From Porticoccaceae bacterium LTM1 (lineage in GTDB: Bacteria; Pseudomonadota; Gammaproteobacteria; Pseudomonadales; Porticoccaceae): a DNA stretch of 64,000 nt. Positions within the stretch are counted from its first letter, which is position 1. Each line of letters opens with the position of its first letter. The stretch covers positions 538,536 through 602,535 of the forward strand of contig CP127080.1 in assembly GCA_030252795.1 (NCBI GenBank), written 5' to 3'. The notes under the pieces are model-generated. The model had not been told where the DNA came from, did not search any database, and saw nothing but the letters and a program-made list of their open reading frames with translations. Positions 43,106 through 51,833 of this stretch are shown piece after piece. The position numbers and the translations under genes were made by a program.

Positions 43106-44155
43106 ATGTCTGGAGCTGTTGCGACCTTAATACAGTGGATGGAACGTGGACTGGTTCCCGATGGAGTAGTTCGCTTCGGTATTCGCAATCTCATTCGGCA
43201 GCGCGCCAGATCTTTGTCACCATCAGATTGTGAAGCTGCCGGGCAGATGCGCCGCCGTTTTATTGAAAGTATGTACGGCGCAGAAGTGGCGCCGGTACCG
43301 GAATTGGCTAACGAGCAGCATTATGAGGTCCCGGCGGCATTTTATGAGTTGGTGTTGGGCCGGCATCGCAAGTACAGCTGCTGTTACTGGCGCGGCTCCC
43401 CGGGTGAAACCCTGGATACGGCTGAGATAAATTCATTGCGGGAAACCTGTGATCACGCCGATCTGCGTGACGGTCAACGAGTCATGGAACTGGGGTGTGG
43501 TTGGGGTTCGCTGAGCCTCTGGATGGCAGAACACTATCCCAATAGTTATTTCACAGTGGTCTCTAATTCCGCTTCGCAAAAAGAGTTTATTGATCATCAG
43601 GCCCGAGAGCGATTACTGACAAACCTTACGGTGCTTACTGCCGATATGAATCATTTTGATATTGAACAGAAGTTTGATCGCGTAGTGTCGGTAGAAATGT
43701 TCGAGCATATGCGCAATTGGCCCGCCTTGTTTGAGCGTATTCACCGCTGGCTGAATGATGATGGGAAATTTTTCATGCATGTATTTTGTCATCGCGCAGT
43801 GCCTTATAAGTTTGAAGTGCAGAACGACTCAGACTGGATGAGCCGGTATTTTTTCAGCGGCGGGATGATGCCATCCGATGATCTGGCATTACATTTTCAA
43901 TCGTCACTTCAGTGCGAACAGCAGTGGCGATGGGGTGGTTGTCACTACCAGAAAACTGCGCTGGCCTGGGTGGCAAATATGGATCGCCATCGCGATGAGA
44001 TTCTATCGCTGTTTTCCCGGGTTTACGGCGCAGGCAAAGAGGTTCAATGGTTTAATCGCTGGCGAATTTTCTTCTGGGCCTGCGCCGAATTGTTTGGTTA
44101 TGACAATGGCCAGCAGTGGTGGGTGAGTCACTACCGGTTTAATAGGCACAGGTGA
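43106..44155 (+). CDS. Cfa-like SAM methyltransferase (first of two)
   Basis: 349 residues. Class I methyltransferase with motif I VMELGCGWGSLSLWMAEHYP and FDRVVSVEMFEHMRNWPALFERIHRWL. The region HYEVPAAFYELVLGRHRKYSCCYW parallels the HYDLGNDFY...YSCGIF stretch of cyclopropane synthases, but the N-terminal domain is shorter. Such paralogues methylate or cyclopropanate unsaturated acyl chains. It starts nine bases after the regulator. Confidence 0.85.
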   Translation: MSGAVATLIQWMERGLVPDGVVRFGIRNLIRQRARSLSPSDCEAAGQMRRRFIESMYGAEVAPVPELANEQHYEVPAAFYELVLGRHRKYSCCYWRGSPGETLDTAEINSLRETCDHADLRDGQRVMELGCGWGSLSLWMAEHYPNSYFTVVSNSASQKEFIDHQARERLLTNLTVLTADMNHFDIEQKFDRVVSVEMFEHMRNWPALFERIHRWLNDDGKFFMHVFCHRAVPYKFEVQNDSDWMSRYFFSGGMMPSDDLALHFQSSLQCEQQWRWGGCHYQKTALAWVANMDRHRDEILSLFSRVYGAGKEVQWFNRWRIFFWACAELFGYDNGQQWWVSHYRFNRHR

Positions 44156-44160
44156 TTGGA

Positions 44161-44706
44161 ATGAAAAATCTAGTCAATTTGCTGATTTTTCAAACGGGCT
44201 GGCTCGCTTCAGTAGTGGGTGCCGCCAATGGCTATCCATGGCTATCCCTATTGGCTGTTGCCTTATTGGTTCCACTCCATTGTGCGGTTGTAGGTCGAGC
44301 CTGCAAAATAGATTTTCAATTGATGGCTGCTCTTTTGATTGTCGGGCTGTGCTGGGATTCTTTCTTGCAAGCTTCGGGATTGGTCAGATTTCATCAGGGC
44401 TTTTGGCTGGGAAATGCGGCACCTTGCTGGATTCTCGCACTCTGGATACTCTTTTCGTTAACACTGAATCACTCACTTGGTTGGCTTCGTAAACGACTGT
44501 GGCTGGGACTGCTGTTTGGTGCGGTGGGTGGTCCGCTTTCCTATTTTGCCGGTGAAAAACTCGGTGCACTTTCATTGAATGAAAATTATTCGTTGCTGGT
44601 GATAGCGCTGGGCTGGGCACTGATAACCCCTCTGTGTTGCTGGTTGGCGAGAATATTTCATCGCCGATTGCAATTCAGCGAGCTGGCTGAGGGTAACGGA
44701 GTGTAG
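44161..44706 (+). CDS. DUF2878 family membrane protein
   Basis: 181 residues, five or six helices, no charged catalytic motif apparent. The segment LLIVGLCWDSFLQASGLVRF and APCWILALWILFSLTLNHSLGWL fit the DUF2878 group, which recurs beside Cfa-like and amine-oxidase-like genes. ATG 44161 is chosen for AGGTGA five bases upstream; GTG 44152 overlaps the previous stop. Confidence 0.75.
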   Translation: MKNLVNLLIFQTGWLASVVGAANGYPWLSLLAVALLVPLHCAVVGRACKIDFQLMAALLIVGLCWDSFLQASGLVRFHQGFWLGNAAPCWILALWILFSLTLNHSLGWLRKRLWLGLLFGAVGGPLSYFAGEKLGALSLNENYSLLVIALGWALITPLCCWLARIFHRRLQFSELAEGNGV

Positions 44707-44714
44707 GGGCGAAT

Positions 44715-45470
44715 ATGAATATTTGGGTGCCACTGTTAATCAATATGCTCGCCGGATTTCTGTGCTGGCTACTTAGTCTGAGATTAAAGGATGTCAGCAT
44801 TGTCGATTCCCTGTGGAGCCTTATGTTCTGGTTGGCCGCCCTTTTTTGGTTGTGGCCGCTGGGAGGAGTGTCCGCCCGGGACCTGGTATTGCTGATTCTG
44901 GTCTCCATTTGGGCATGGAGGCTCAGTATTTATTTGACTGTGCGCAACTGGGGGAAGGCTGAGGATCATCGCTACCAGGTTATTCGAAATAATAATTCTC
45001 CGGGATTTGAATGGAAAAGCCTGTTTATTGTTTTTTGTCTTCAGGCGCTGCTTGCCTGGATCGCTTCGCTGGTAATTTTGGGGGCTTCCGGAGAAAAACC
45101 TCTTGGTTGGCTCGATTATCTAGGCATCGCCTTATGGCTGCTTGGTTTTCTGTTTGAAACGGTGGGGGATGCTCAGTTAGCTGCCTTTAAAAAGCAAGCG
45201 GGCAGCGGTGCAGTGCTGAATAAAGGGTTATGGCGATACAGTCGCCACCCCAACTATTTTGGCGAATGCTGTCTGTGGTGGGGGCTCTATCTGCTGGCGA
45301 TATCTGCAGGCAATTACTGGGTGGTAGTGTCACCGATATTAATGACCCTGTTGTTACTCAAGGTGTCTGGAGTCAGCCTTCTTGAATCCACTATTACGGA
45401 ACGCCGACCTGAGTACGCTGAATATATTCGTCGAACCAATGCTTTTATACCCTGGCTTCCCAAACCCTGA
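44715..45470 (+). CDS. DUF1295 membrane protein, steroid 5-alpha-reductase-like fold
   Basis: 251 residues, about six helices. KDVSIVDSLWSLMFWLAAL near the start, AEDHRYQVIRNN in the middle, and GLWRYSRHPNYFGECCLWWGLYLL late are hallmarks of DUF1295. The RHPNYFGE motif is shared with isoprenylcysteine methyltransferases and 5-alpha reductases, where it binds cofactor. Role probably reduction or modification of a lipid; unproved. Confidence 0.88.
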   Translation: MNIWVPLLINMLAGFLCWLLSLRLKDVSIVDSLWSLMFWLAALFWLWPLGGVSARDLVLLILVSIWAWRLSIYLTVRNWGKAEDHRYQVIRNNNSPGFEWKSLFIVFCLQALLAWIASLVILGASGEKPLGWLDYLGIALWLLGFLFETVGDAQLAAFKKQAGSGAVLNKGLWRYSRHPNYFGECCLWWGLYLLAISAGNYWVVVSPILMTLLLLKVSGVSLLESTITERRPEYAEYIRRTNAFIPWLPKP

Positions 45471-45508
45471 ATACTTTGACAACTCCTTGCTCGACAAGGA
45501 AGGTGTGA

Positions 45509-46468
45509 ATGATGGAAAAGTTGCGAAACACCCTGATGCTGTGGATAGACAGTGGTCGCCGTGTCGACAGCAATGAGGATGATACGGACAATGAAATTGA
45601 TTGGCTTAGGATTGTTCCATTCATTTTAATGCATCTGGCCTGTTTTTCTGTAATTTGGGTGGGCTGGAGTCCGGTAGCAGTTGTTGTTGCTCTGTTCCTC
45701 TATGGCATACGCATGTTTGCCATTACTGCGTTTTATCACCGCTATTTTTCCCATAAATCCTTTCAGACTTCTCGAGCAGTGCAGTTTATTTTTGCGGTTA
45801 TTGGCGCAGCCTCTGTACAGCGAGGGCCACTTTGGTGGGCGGCTCACCACCGTAATCATCACGCCAATTCCGACGAGCCGAACGATGCCCATTCGCCGGT
45901 TCAGGATAGCTTCTGGTGGAGTCATATGGGCTGGTTTTTAAGTCGCAAACATTTTGAAACGCGCTGGCAATATGTCAAAGACTGGAGCCGTTACCCAGAG
46001 CTGGTTTTCCTGGATCGGTTCGATCTGTTGGTGCCAGCCGTGTTGGCAGTGTCGATGTATATTCTTGGGGCGCTCCTGCAAACATTGGCGCCAGCCCTGG
46101 AAACCAGCGGATTGCAGATGTTGGTTTGGGGCTTTTTTATTTCAACGGTAGTGTTGTATCACGCCACGTTTACTATTAATTCATTGGCGCACCGGTTTGG
46201 CAAAAAACGTTACCCGACAAGCGATGACAGCCGCAATAATTTCTGGTTGGCACTGCTGACTTTCGGGGAAGGATGGCACAACAATCATCATTTTTACCCT
46301 CGCTCAGTTCGACAGGGGCACCGTTGGTGGGAGCTGGATTTCACTTATGCAATATTAAAGCTGATGGCTGCATTTGGGCTGGTTTGGAGAATGACGCCGG
46401 TACCAGAACGAATTCGAAGGCAACGAAATAATCCGGTTTCATCAAGGGCGGTGGGGGATAAGCAATGA
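45509..46468 (+). CDS. Delta-9-type fatty acyl desaturase
   Basis: 319 residues, membrane di-iron desaturase. Three histidine boxes: HRYFSHKSF, HHRNHHANSDEPNDAHSP, and GEGWHNNHHFYPRS, with four helices between. This is the stearoyl-CoA-9-desaturase group and should introduce a double bond in acyl chains. A second ATG lies one codon on (45512). It overlaps the next gene by four bases. Confidence 0.93.
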   Translation: MMEKLRNTLMLWIDSGRRVDSNEDDTDNEIDWLRIVPFILMHLACFSVIWVGWSPVAVVVALFLYGIRMFAITAFYHRYFSHKSFQTSRAVQFIFAVIGAASVQRGPLWWAAHHRNHHANSDEPNDAHSPVQDSFWWSHMGWFLSRKHFETRWQYVKDWSRYPELVFLDRFDLLVPAVLAVSMYILGALLQTLAPALETSGLQMLVWGFFISTVVLYHATFTINSLAHRFGKKRYPTSDDSRNNFWLALLTFGEGWHNNHHFYPRSVRQGHRWWELDFTYAILKLMAAFGLVWRMTPVPERIRRQRNNPVSSRAVGDKQ

Positions 46469-47739
46469 AAGTAGCCATTATCGGTACTGGCATTAGTGGC
46501 AATGTAATGGCCTATCACCTTTGTGCCGAACATCAGGTAACTGTTTTTGAAGCCAATGATTATGTTGGCGGCCATACCCATACCCATGAAATTGAAGTGG
46601 GTAACCAGACTCTGGCAGTAGACTCCGGCTTTATTGTATTTAATCGTAAAACCTATCCCAATTTTGTGCACTTGTTACGCCAGCTCGGTGTTGAGTGGCA
46701 AGAGAGCTGCATGAGCTTCAGTGTTCGTTGCGAGCGCTCGGGGCTGGAGTATAACGGCACAAATATGAATGGGCTTTTTGCACAACGGCGCAATTTGTTG
46801 AACCCCGCGTTTTATCGTTTTTTATCAGAAATTATTCGCTTTAACCGTGAGTCAATAGCCTTGTTGAATTTGCCAAATGAGTCGCTGACTTTTGGCGAGT
46901 TCTTGCGTGATGGCGGTTACAGTCAGCGCTTTATCGACAGCTACATAATTCCAATGGGCGCTGCTATCTGGTCCACCAGTGCAGAGCTGATGCTGAAGTT
47001 TCCGGCGCAATTCTTTATTCGTTTTTTTGATAATCACGGGATGCTGAGTATTGATGAGCGACCGCAATGGTATGTAATCAAGGGCGGTTCGAAAGAGTAT
47101 GTCAAAAAGCTATGTGGCCCATTTGCCGATCGTATTCGCCTTAATTGCCCGGTTACATCGGTCAGGCGTTTTTCTGATCGTGTCGAGATTACCAGTCGCG
47201 ATGGGGTTGAAGCTTTTGATGTGGTGATTTTTGCCTGTCACAGTGATCAGGCGTTGATATTGTTGAGTGATCCGGATGAAACCGAGCTCAAGATTCTGTC
47301 GGCTTTTCCGTATCAGAAAAATACTGCATTGCTGCACAGTGATGTATCAGTTATGCCAACCCGGCGTCGTGCATGGGCGTCATGGAATTATCGGGTGCGG
47401 GGCGATGGGGTGGCTAAGCCGATAGTCAGTTATCACATGAACAGGCTCCAGAGTTTGCCTGTAAAACAGAACTTTTTTGTCACACTAAACGACAATGAAC
47501 GAATCAATCCTAAGTTGGTTTTGCGTGAGTTGACCTATCACCATCCACTTTTTACTGTCCCGGGAATCGCGGCACAAAAACGCCACAGGGAAATTAATGG
47601 TGTGAATCGCACATTTTTTGCTGGCGCTTACTGGCGATATGGGTTTCATGAAGATGGGGTGGTAAGCGCGTTGGATACTCTTGAGCACTTTCGACAATGG
47701 CGAGCCAATGAACAGTTGTCTTTACGAAGGATGGGTTAG
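46465..47739 (+). CDS. FAD-dependent amine-oxidase-like oxidoreductase
   Basis: 424 residues. Dinucleotide site [39 protein letters not shown], then an amine-oxidase-type body ([58 protein letters not shown]) and the C-terminal FAD part [26 protein letters not shown]. These proteins almost always occur with DUF1365 and Cfa genes. A flavin-dependent desaturation of acyl chains has been proposed for relatives; that is from memory. Confidence 0.88.
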   Translation: MKVAIIGTGISGNVMAYHLCAEHQVTVFEANDYVGGHTHTHEIEVGNQTLAVDSGFIVFNRKTYPNFVHLLRQLGVEWQESCMSFSVRCERSGLEYNGTNMNGLFAQRRNLLNPAFYRFLSEIIRFNRESIALLNLPNESLTFGEFLRDGGYSQRFIDSYIIPMGAAIWSTSAELMLKFPAQFFIRFFDNHGMLSIDERPQWYVIKGGSKEYVKKLCGPFADRIRLNCPVTSVRRFSDRVEITSRDGVEAFDVVIFACHSDQALILLSDPDETELKILSAFPYQKNTALLHSDVSVMPTRRRAWASWNYRVRGDGVAKPIVSYHMNRLQSLPVKQNFFVTLNDNERINPKLVLRELTYHHPLFTVPGIAAQKRHREINGVNRTFFAGAYWRYGFHEDGVVSALDTLEHFRQWRANEQLSLRRMG

Positions 47740-48499
47740 GCACCGGCGGTTTAAGCCGCGTAATCATCAGTTCCACTATCGGCTGTTTATGCTGTATGTG
47801 GATCTGGACGAGTTGCCTTTGTTATTTAAAAAGCGCTGGTTGTGGTCGGCATCCGGGCCGGCATTGGCACATTTTCGACGCAGTGACCATCTTGGTAAAG
47901 CATCAGAGCCGCTTGCTGACTCTGTGTGTAATCTGATTTTGAAGCGCACTGGGAAAAAGTTCGAGGGGTCTATACGGTTGCTCACCCACTTAGGGTACTG
48001 GGGGCATCGATTTAACCCGGTTAGCTTCTTTTACTGTTACTCAAAAGGTGAAGAAGAGCTTCAATTTATTGTCGCGGAGATCAATAACACCCCTTGGCGG
48101 GAACAGCATTGCTATGTGCTGGACTGTGAGAAACGGCAAGGTCACAAGTTTAACTTTGATAAACAGTTTCATGTCTCGCCATTTATGCCAATGAGCATGG
48201 CATATCAGTGGCGATTTAATCGACCCGGAGAGTCTCTCGCAGTACAGATGGAGAATTTTCACAACGAAGAGCGGATTTTTGATGCCACTCTTTCCATGCA
48301 AAGCAAGGCATTAACCGGGAAAAACCTGGCGTCAGCACTGGTGCGATTTCCCTTCATGACTCTGCAGGTGGTGGTGGGAATTTATTGGCAGGCTTTCCGG
48401 TTGTGGTGCAAGAAAGTGCCATTTTATTCCCACCCCAAACATTCGGATTCTCATAATCCAAAAAGGCAAACGGATTTTTCCAAGGAGGAGCAATCATGA
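47708..48499 (+). CDS. DUF1365 family protein
   Basis: 263 residues. [34 protein letters not shown] is the family start; [24 protein letters not shown] and [19 protein letters not shown] follow. Start at 47708, inside the flavoprotein gene (32-base overlap). Soluble, function unknown; it is a constant partner of the flavoprotein and Cfa. Confidence 0.9.
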   Translation: MNSCLYEGWVRHRRFKPRNHQFHYRLFMLYVDLDELPLLFKKRWLWSASGPALAHFRRSDHLGKASEPLADSVCNLILKRTGKKFEGSIRLLTHLGYWGHRFNPVSFFYCYSKGEEELQFIVAEINNTPWREQHCYVLDCEKRQGHKFNFDKQFHVSPFMPMSMAYQWRFNRPGESLAVQMENFHNEERIFDATLSMQSKALTGKNLASALVRFPFMTLQVVVGIYWQAFRLWCKKVPFYSHPKHSDSHNPKRQTDFSKEEQS

Positions 48500-49767
48500 A
48501 AAGTTCTCAATTGGTACAACGAATGGTGGATGAAAATCGCGGTCACTGGTTGGCCAGGCTTGCAAAACGGTTACTGCATAGCAAGTTTTCCCGATTGCAG
48601 GTGGGAGCGGTGCAAATCGTAGAGGGTCAGCAGAGCTATCGGTTTGGTTGTCTCGATAAGGACTTTCCTGAATTGATACGAATTGAAGTGCTGGATCAGG
48701 CGTTTTATCCGGAAGTGGTTTTTGGCGGCAGTATCGGCGCCGGTGAATCCTATATGCGCGGTGCCTGGAAGTGTTCGCAGCTGACCGAATTGGTGCGGCT
48801 GATGTTGCGAAATCGCAATGTGCTGGATGCGGTAGATAGCGGAGCCGGTCAACTGCTAAAACCATTAAATAAATTATTTCATTGCATGCAGCGCAATACC
48901 TTGTCCGGCAGTCGCCGTAATATAGCCGCGCATTATGATCTGGGTAACGATATGTTTGCGGCATTCCTCGACGAAACTATGACCTACTCCTGTGGCATTT
49001 TTGAGGATGAAAATGCCACCATGTATGACGCTTCTGTGGCCAAGCTGGATCGGGTTTGCCGGAAGCTGAAGTTGTCCAGCGAAGATCACCTCCTGGAGAT
49101 AGGCACCGGTTGGGGAAGTATGGCAATACATGCCGCAAGTCACTACGGGTGCCGGGTGACCACAACCACCATATCCGGGAAGCAGCACCAACTTGCAGTC
49201 CAGCGCATTGAGGCGGCGGGGCTGTCTGACCGAATTACCGTGTTGTTGAAGGATTATCGCGAGCTGGAAGGCGAGTACGACAAACTGGTCTCGATAGAGA
49301 TGATTGAGGCTATCGGATACCGTAATTATCCCCAGTACTTTCGAAAATGTGCGCGGCTGTTAAAGCCCGAGGGAGCAATGTTGCTTCAGACCATTACTAT
49401 CGCAGATCAGCGATTTGACCAAGCGGCCAAGTCCGTGGACTTTATTCAGCGTTACATCTTTCCTGGCAGTTGTATACCGTCAGTTGCTGCGATGACGGAT
49501 GCTATAGCAAAGCACAGCGACCTCCGACTCTATAATCTGGAAGACATTGGCCCCCATTACGCAACTACCCTGGCACACTGGCGCGACCAATTTTTTGCCA
49601 ATATTGATCAGATTAGAGCTCAGGGATATCCATGCGAATTTGAACTGATGTGGGAGTTCTATCTCTGCTACTGCGAGGGCGGGTTCCTCGAACGCGCGTT
49701 AGGGGATGTGCAAATGTTACTGGTTAAGCCTCTAAACAGACAATCCCCTTTGATAACCGCAAATTAA
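48496..49767 (+). CDS. cfa: Cyclopropane-fatty-acyl-phospholipid synthase (second Cfa-like enzyme)
   Basis: 423 residues. N-terminal lipid-binding domain, then the catalytic methyltransferase: [54 protein letters not shown], motif [59 protein letters not shown], and [14 protein letters not shown]. Complete relative to Escherichia coli Cfa in all these motifs. It adds a methylene or methyl from SAM to unsaturated acyl chains. Four-base overlap with DUF1365; last gene of the operon core. Confidence 0.92.
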   Translation: MKSSQLVQRMVDENRGHWLARLAKRLLHSKFSRLQVGAVQIVEGQQSYRFGCLDKDFPELIRIEVLDQAFYPEVVFGGSIGAGESYMRGAWKCSQLTELVRLMLRNRNVLDAVDSGAGQLLKPLNKLFHCMQRNTLSGSRRNIAAHYDLGNDMFAAFLDETMTYSCGIFEDENATMYDASVAKLDRVCRKLKLSSEDHLLEIGTGWGSMAIHAASHYGCRVTTTTISGKQHQLAVQRIEAAGLSDRITVLLKDYRELEGEYDKLVSIEMIEAIGYRNYPQYFRKCARLLKPEGAMLLQTITIADQRFDQAAKSVDFIQRYIFPGSCIPSVAAMTDAIAKHSDLRLYNLEDIGPHYATTLAHWRDQFFANIDQIRAQGYPCEFELMWEFYLCYCEGGFLERALGDVQMLLVKPLNRQSPLITAN

Positions 49768-49945
49768 CCGGGTTGCAAAGACAATGCTCCAGACTGTTTA
49801 CCCGTTTGCTACATCATTTCTCCATCTTTGTCTGCTAATTTGCTAACTGGTAGTCACTGGACCTGTGTATCAGTGATGAGAAAGTTGCCATTGGCGGAGC
49901 TACAGTTGAACCCTGCAAATCAGTTTTGTACTTGGGGGGTATGAA

Positions 49946-50164
49946 ATGAAGCTTTGCTTTCGGTGTGTAACAGCTTTTGTGATCGCCGCGGCGTTTGCGG
50001 GATTGATGGTAGTTTATACATACAGCTGCCATATGCCATCCATTTTGGTGGCAGGTGTTGGTATTTGTGCCTCGATATTGCTCGGTGAGAGGTCCTTGGG
50101 TAAGGACGATCATCCTGTAGAGCGTCGAGAAGGAGCAAACCAATCGTCAAGAAGAAGTGTTTAG
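49946..50164 (+). CDS. Small membrane protein, unknown
   Basis: 72 residues. A good site (GGGGGG) precedes ATG 49946. Two hydrophobic stretches (VTAFVIAAAFAGLMVVYTY and ILVAGVGICASILLG) are followed by a charged tail (ERSLGKDDHPVERREGANQSSRRSV). I do not recognise it. It may be a late part of the light-regulated operon or a separate unit; 178 bases separate it from cfa. Confidence 0.5.
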   Translation: MKLCFRCVTAFVIAAAFAGLMVVYTYSCHMPSILVAGVGICASILLGERSLGKDDHPVERREGANQSSRRSV

Positions 50165-50204
50165 GGCCGGAAGGCTAATGTTGTTGTTTGATAGGAGTTG
50201 GATC

Positions 50205-50396
50205 ATGAGGATGTGTACTTGGCGTAGTGCTTTGGGGTTGGTGGCAGGTGCTGCTGTTGGCTACCTGATAGATCTGGTAACAGGTCAGCTTGGTGTTTGG
50301 ATCAGTCTTGGTGCTGGTCTGGGGGCTGGGTGTGGAGCCACTTTCCAGATGCTGGCTGATAACGAATTTGACGACTCTGCAGCTAATTACTGCTGA
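50205..50396 (+). CDS. Small glycine-rich membrane protein, unknown
   Basis: 63 residues from ATG 50205, chosen for AGGAG seven bases upstream; earlier in-frame starts (50157, 50178) lack support. Two helices with small-residue spacing (SALGLVAGAAVGYLIDL and LGVWISLGAGLGAGCGATF) suggest close helix packing. Cys at the very end. No family recognised. A terminator follows 50 bases later. Confidence 0.5.
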   Translation: MRMCTWRSALGLVAGAAVGYLIDLVTGQLGVWISLGAGLGAGCGATFQMLADNEFDDSAANYC

Positions 50397-50446
50397 GCCG
50401 TAACAATAGCTCGTTCACAAGAGCGGCTACTTAACCTTTTCTATGC

Positions 50447-50475
50447 CACTGCCCATCGGGCGGTGGTTTTTTTTT
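50447..50475 (+). terminator. Intrinsic terminator after the small membrane proteins
   Basis: CCACTGCCC/GGGCGGTGG around loop ATC, one G-U pair, followed by nine T residues. It closes the plus-strand unit that begins at 42188 or 49946. Confidence 0.92.
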
Positions 50476-50480
50476 GCCAG

Positions 50481-50966
50481 TTAATCCTCGGCGACGCTTT
50501 TGTAGCGGCCACAGTGGAATAGCAGGGGGGAGCCACCGTGATAATCAAAGTCACGGACTTTGCCTACGATGATGATGTGATCCCCGCCCTCATAGCAATG
50601 TTCGGTTGTGCATACGAAACGGGTTTCGTAGTCAGGCAGTAAAGGTGTGCCATTACTATCCGGTTGCCATTGGAGATTGGTGAATTTGTCATTCTCGCTG
50701 CTGGCAAACAGGTTGGATAGCGCTTCCTGTTCACGCTTGAGAATGTGAATTGCAAAATGGTCGGTTTTGGTGAAGGTTTCCAGATAGCGCGAGCGCTTGT
50801 CGATACTCCAAAGTACCAGTGGCGGATCCAGGGAGACCGAGGCAAAGCTGTTAACGGTCATCCCGATTGGCTCACCCGTATCACTTGCACTGGTAACCAC
50901 AGTGACACCGGTAGCAAAGGTGCCAAGTGCATTGCGAAACTCCCGCTTGTGGTCAATAACTTTCAT
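50481..50966 (-). CDS. Flavin reductase family protein
   Basis: 161 residues. FRNALGTFATGVTVVTSASDTGEPIGMTVNSFASVSLDPPLVLWSID and HFAIHILKREQEALSNLFA are typical of HpaC-like FMN reductases, which feed reduced flavin to monooxygenases. The GDHIIIVGKVRDFDY segment is also conserved. No monooxygenase gene is next to it. Confidence 0.92.
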   Translation of the reverse strand: MKVIDHKREFRNALGTFATGVTVVTSASDTGEPIGMTVNSFASVSLDPPLVLWSIDKRSRYLETFTKTDHFAIHILKREQEALSNLFASSENDKFTNLQWQPDSNGTPLLPDYETRFVCTTEHCYEGGDHIIIVGKVRDFDYHGGSPLLFHCGRYKSVAED

Positions 50967-51041
50967 ATCGATCTGTCAGGTTACTCTTTGTGGGGCGCGC
51001 ATTGTGCCGTACTGTAGTGTCGAAAACCACCTTCTGTTGGG

Positions 51042-51055
51042 GCCTGTTAACAGGC
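51042..51055. repeat. GTTAAC-centred perfect palindrome
   Basis: GCCTGTTAACAGGC, 14 bases, perfect. It shares GGCCTGTTAAC with the 19-mer at 24540 and 29593. It lies between the flavin reductase and Lrp genes, just past the Lrp stop (minus strand). Confidence 0.6.
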
Positions 51056-51056
51056 T

Positions 51057-51554
51057 CTACAGCTGGTCATGGTCGTAAAACTGAAGTGGCAAGGCCGTAT
51101 CAGACTTCACTTCCTGCATTGCCACATAAGTATGTGTTTCCCGGACATTGGGGATGTTGGCCAGCTCTTCACCAAGGAAGCGTCGATAAGTTTGCATGTC
51201 TGAAGTGCGTACTTTTAGCAGGTAGTCAAAGCCCCCGGAAACCATGTGGCACTCCTGTACTTCTTCGAGCTGGCTGATGGCGCGATTGAATTCATCCAGC
51301 TCCCTTGAGGCGGTGCTACGCAGGGAGACCTGGATAAATGCCAGCAGGCCAGTACGCAATTTATAAGGGTCGAGAATGCAGGTGTAACGTTGTATGTAAC
51401 CATCACGCTCGAGCCTTTTGACCCGCTCCAGGCAAGGAGGAGGTGTCAAATGAACTCTTTCAGCCAGTTCGACATTGGATATTTTGCTGTTCTTTTGCAG
51501 TATGGCCAGGATCTGTAAGTCCACTCGATCTAACGGCTTATTCTTTTTGCTCAT
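51057..51554 (-). CDS. Lrp/AsnC family transcriptional regulator
   Basis: 165 residues. DLQILAILQKNSKISNVELAERVHLTPPPCLERVKRLERDGYIQRYTCILDPYKL is the winged helix and linker; ECHMVSGGFDYLLKVRTSDMQTYRRFLGEEL is the effector domain. Close to Lrp proper in style. Divergent from pepQ, with 279 bases between. Confidence 0.93.
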   Translation of the reverse strand: MSKKNKPLDRVDLQILAILQKNSKISNVELAERVHLTPPPCLERVKRLERDGYIQRYTCILDPYKLRTGLLAFIQVSLRSTASRELDEFNRAISQLEEVQECHMVSGGFDYLLKVRTSDMQTYRRFLGEELANIPNVRETHTYVAMQEVKSDTALPLQFYDHDQL

Positions 51555-51833
51555 GACTTTGTTAGGTATTGTCGATGATGATCATTATTCTATTCCAAAT
51601 TTTAGGGTTTTGCCTGCTCCGGGTTCTGAACCACTTTCGATCTGCGCCGAAAACAAGTAAATTGGCGCGTTTTGTCGAATCGTTACAGCGTACACAATTT
51701 ACACACGAATGCTGGCATTGATCGCCAGGCATAAGAGCAGAGAGGCTCAAACTGGGTTATATACCCATCGAAAAGGAGTTTCGGTGTCAGGAAAGGCAGT
51801 GTCAGCCGTCACGGGTATCAAACTGAGGGCACC
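51555..51833. promoter_or_regulatory. Divergent control region between lrp-like gene and pepQ
   Basis: 279 bases, AT-rich near the lrp-like gene (TGATCATTATTCTATTCC). It should hold both promoters and probable Lrp sites. No single clear operator or consensus promoter was found. Confidence 0.35.
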
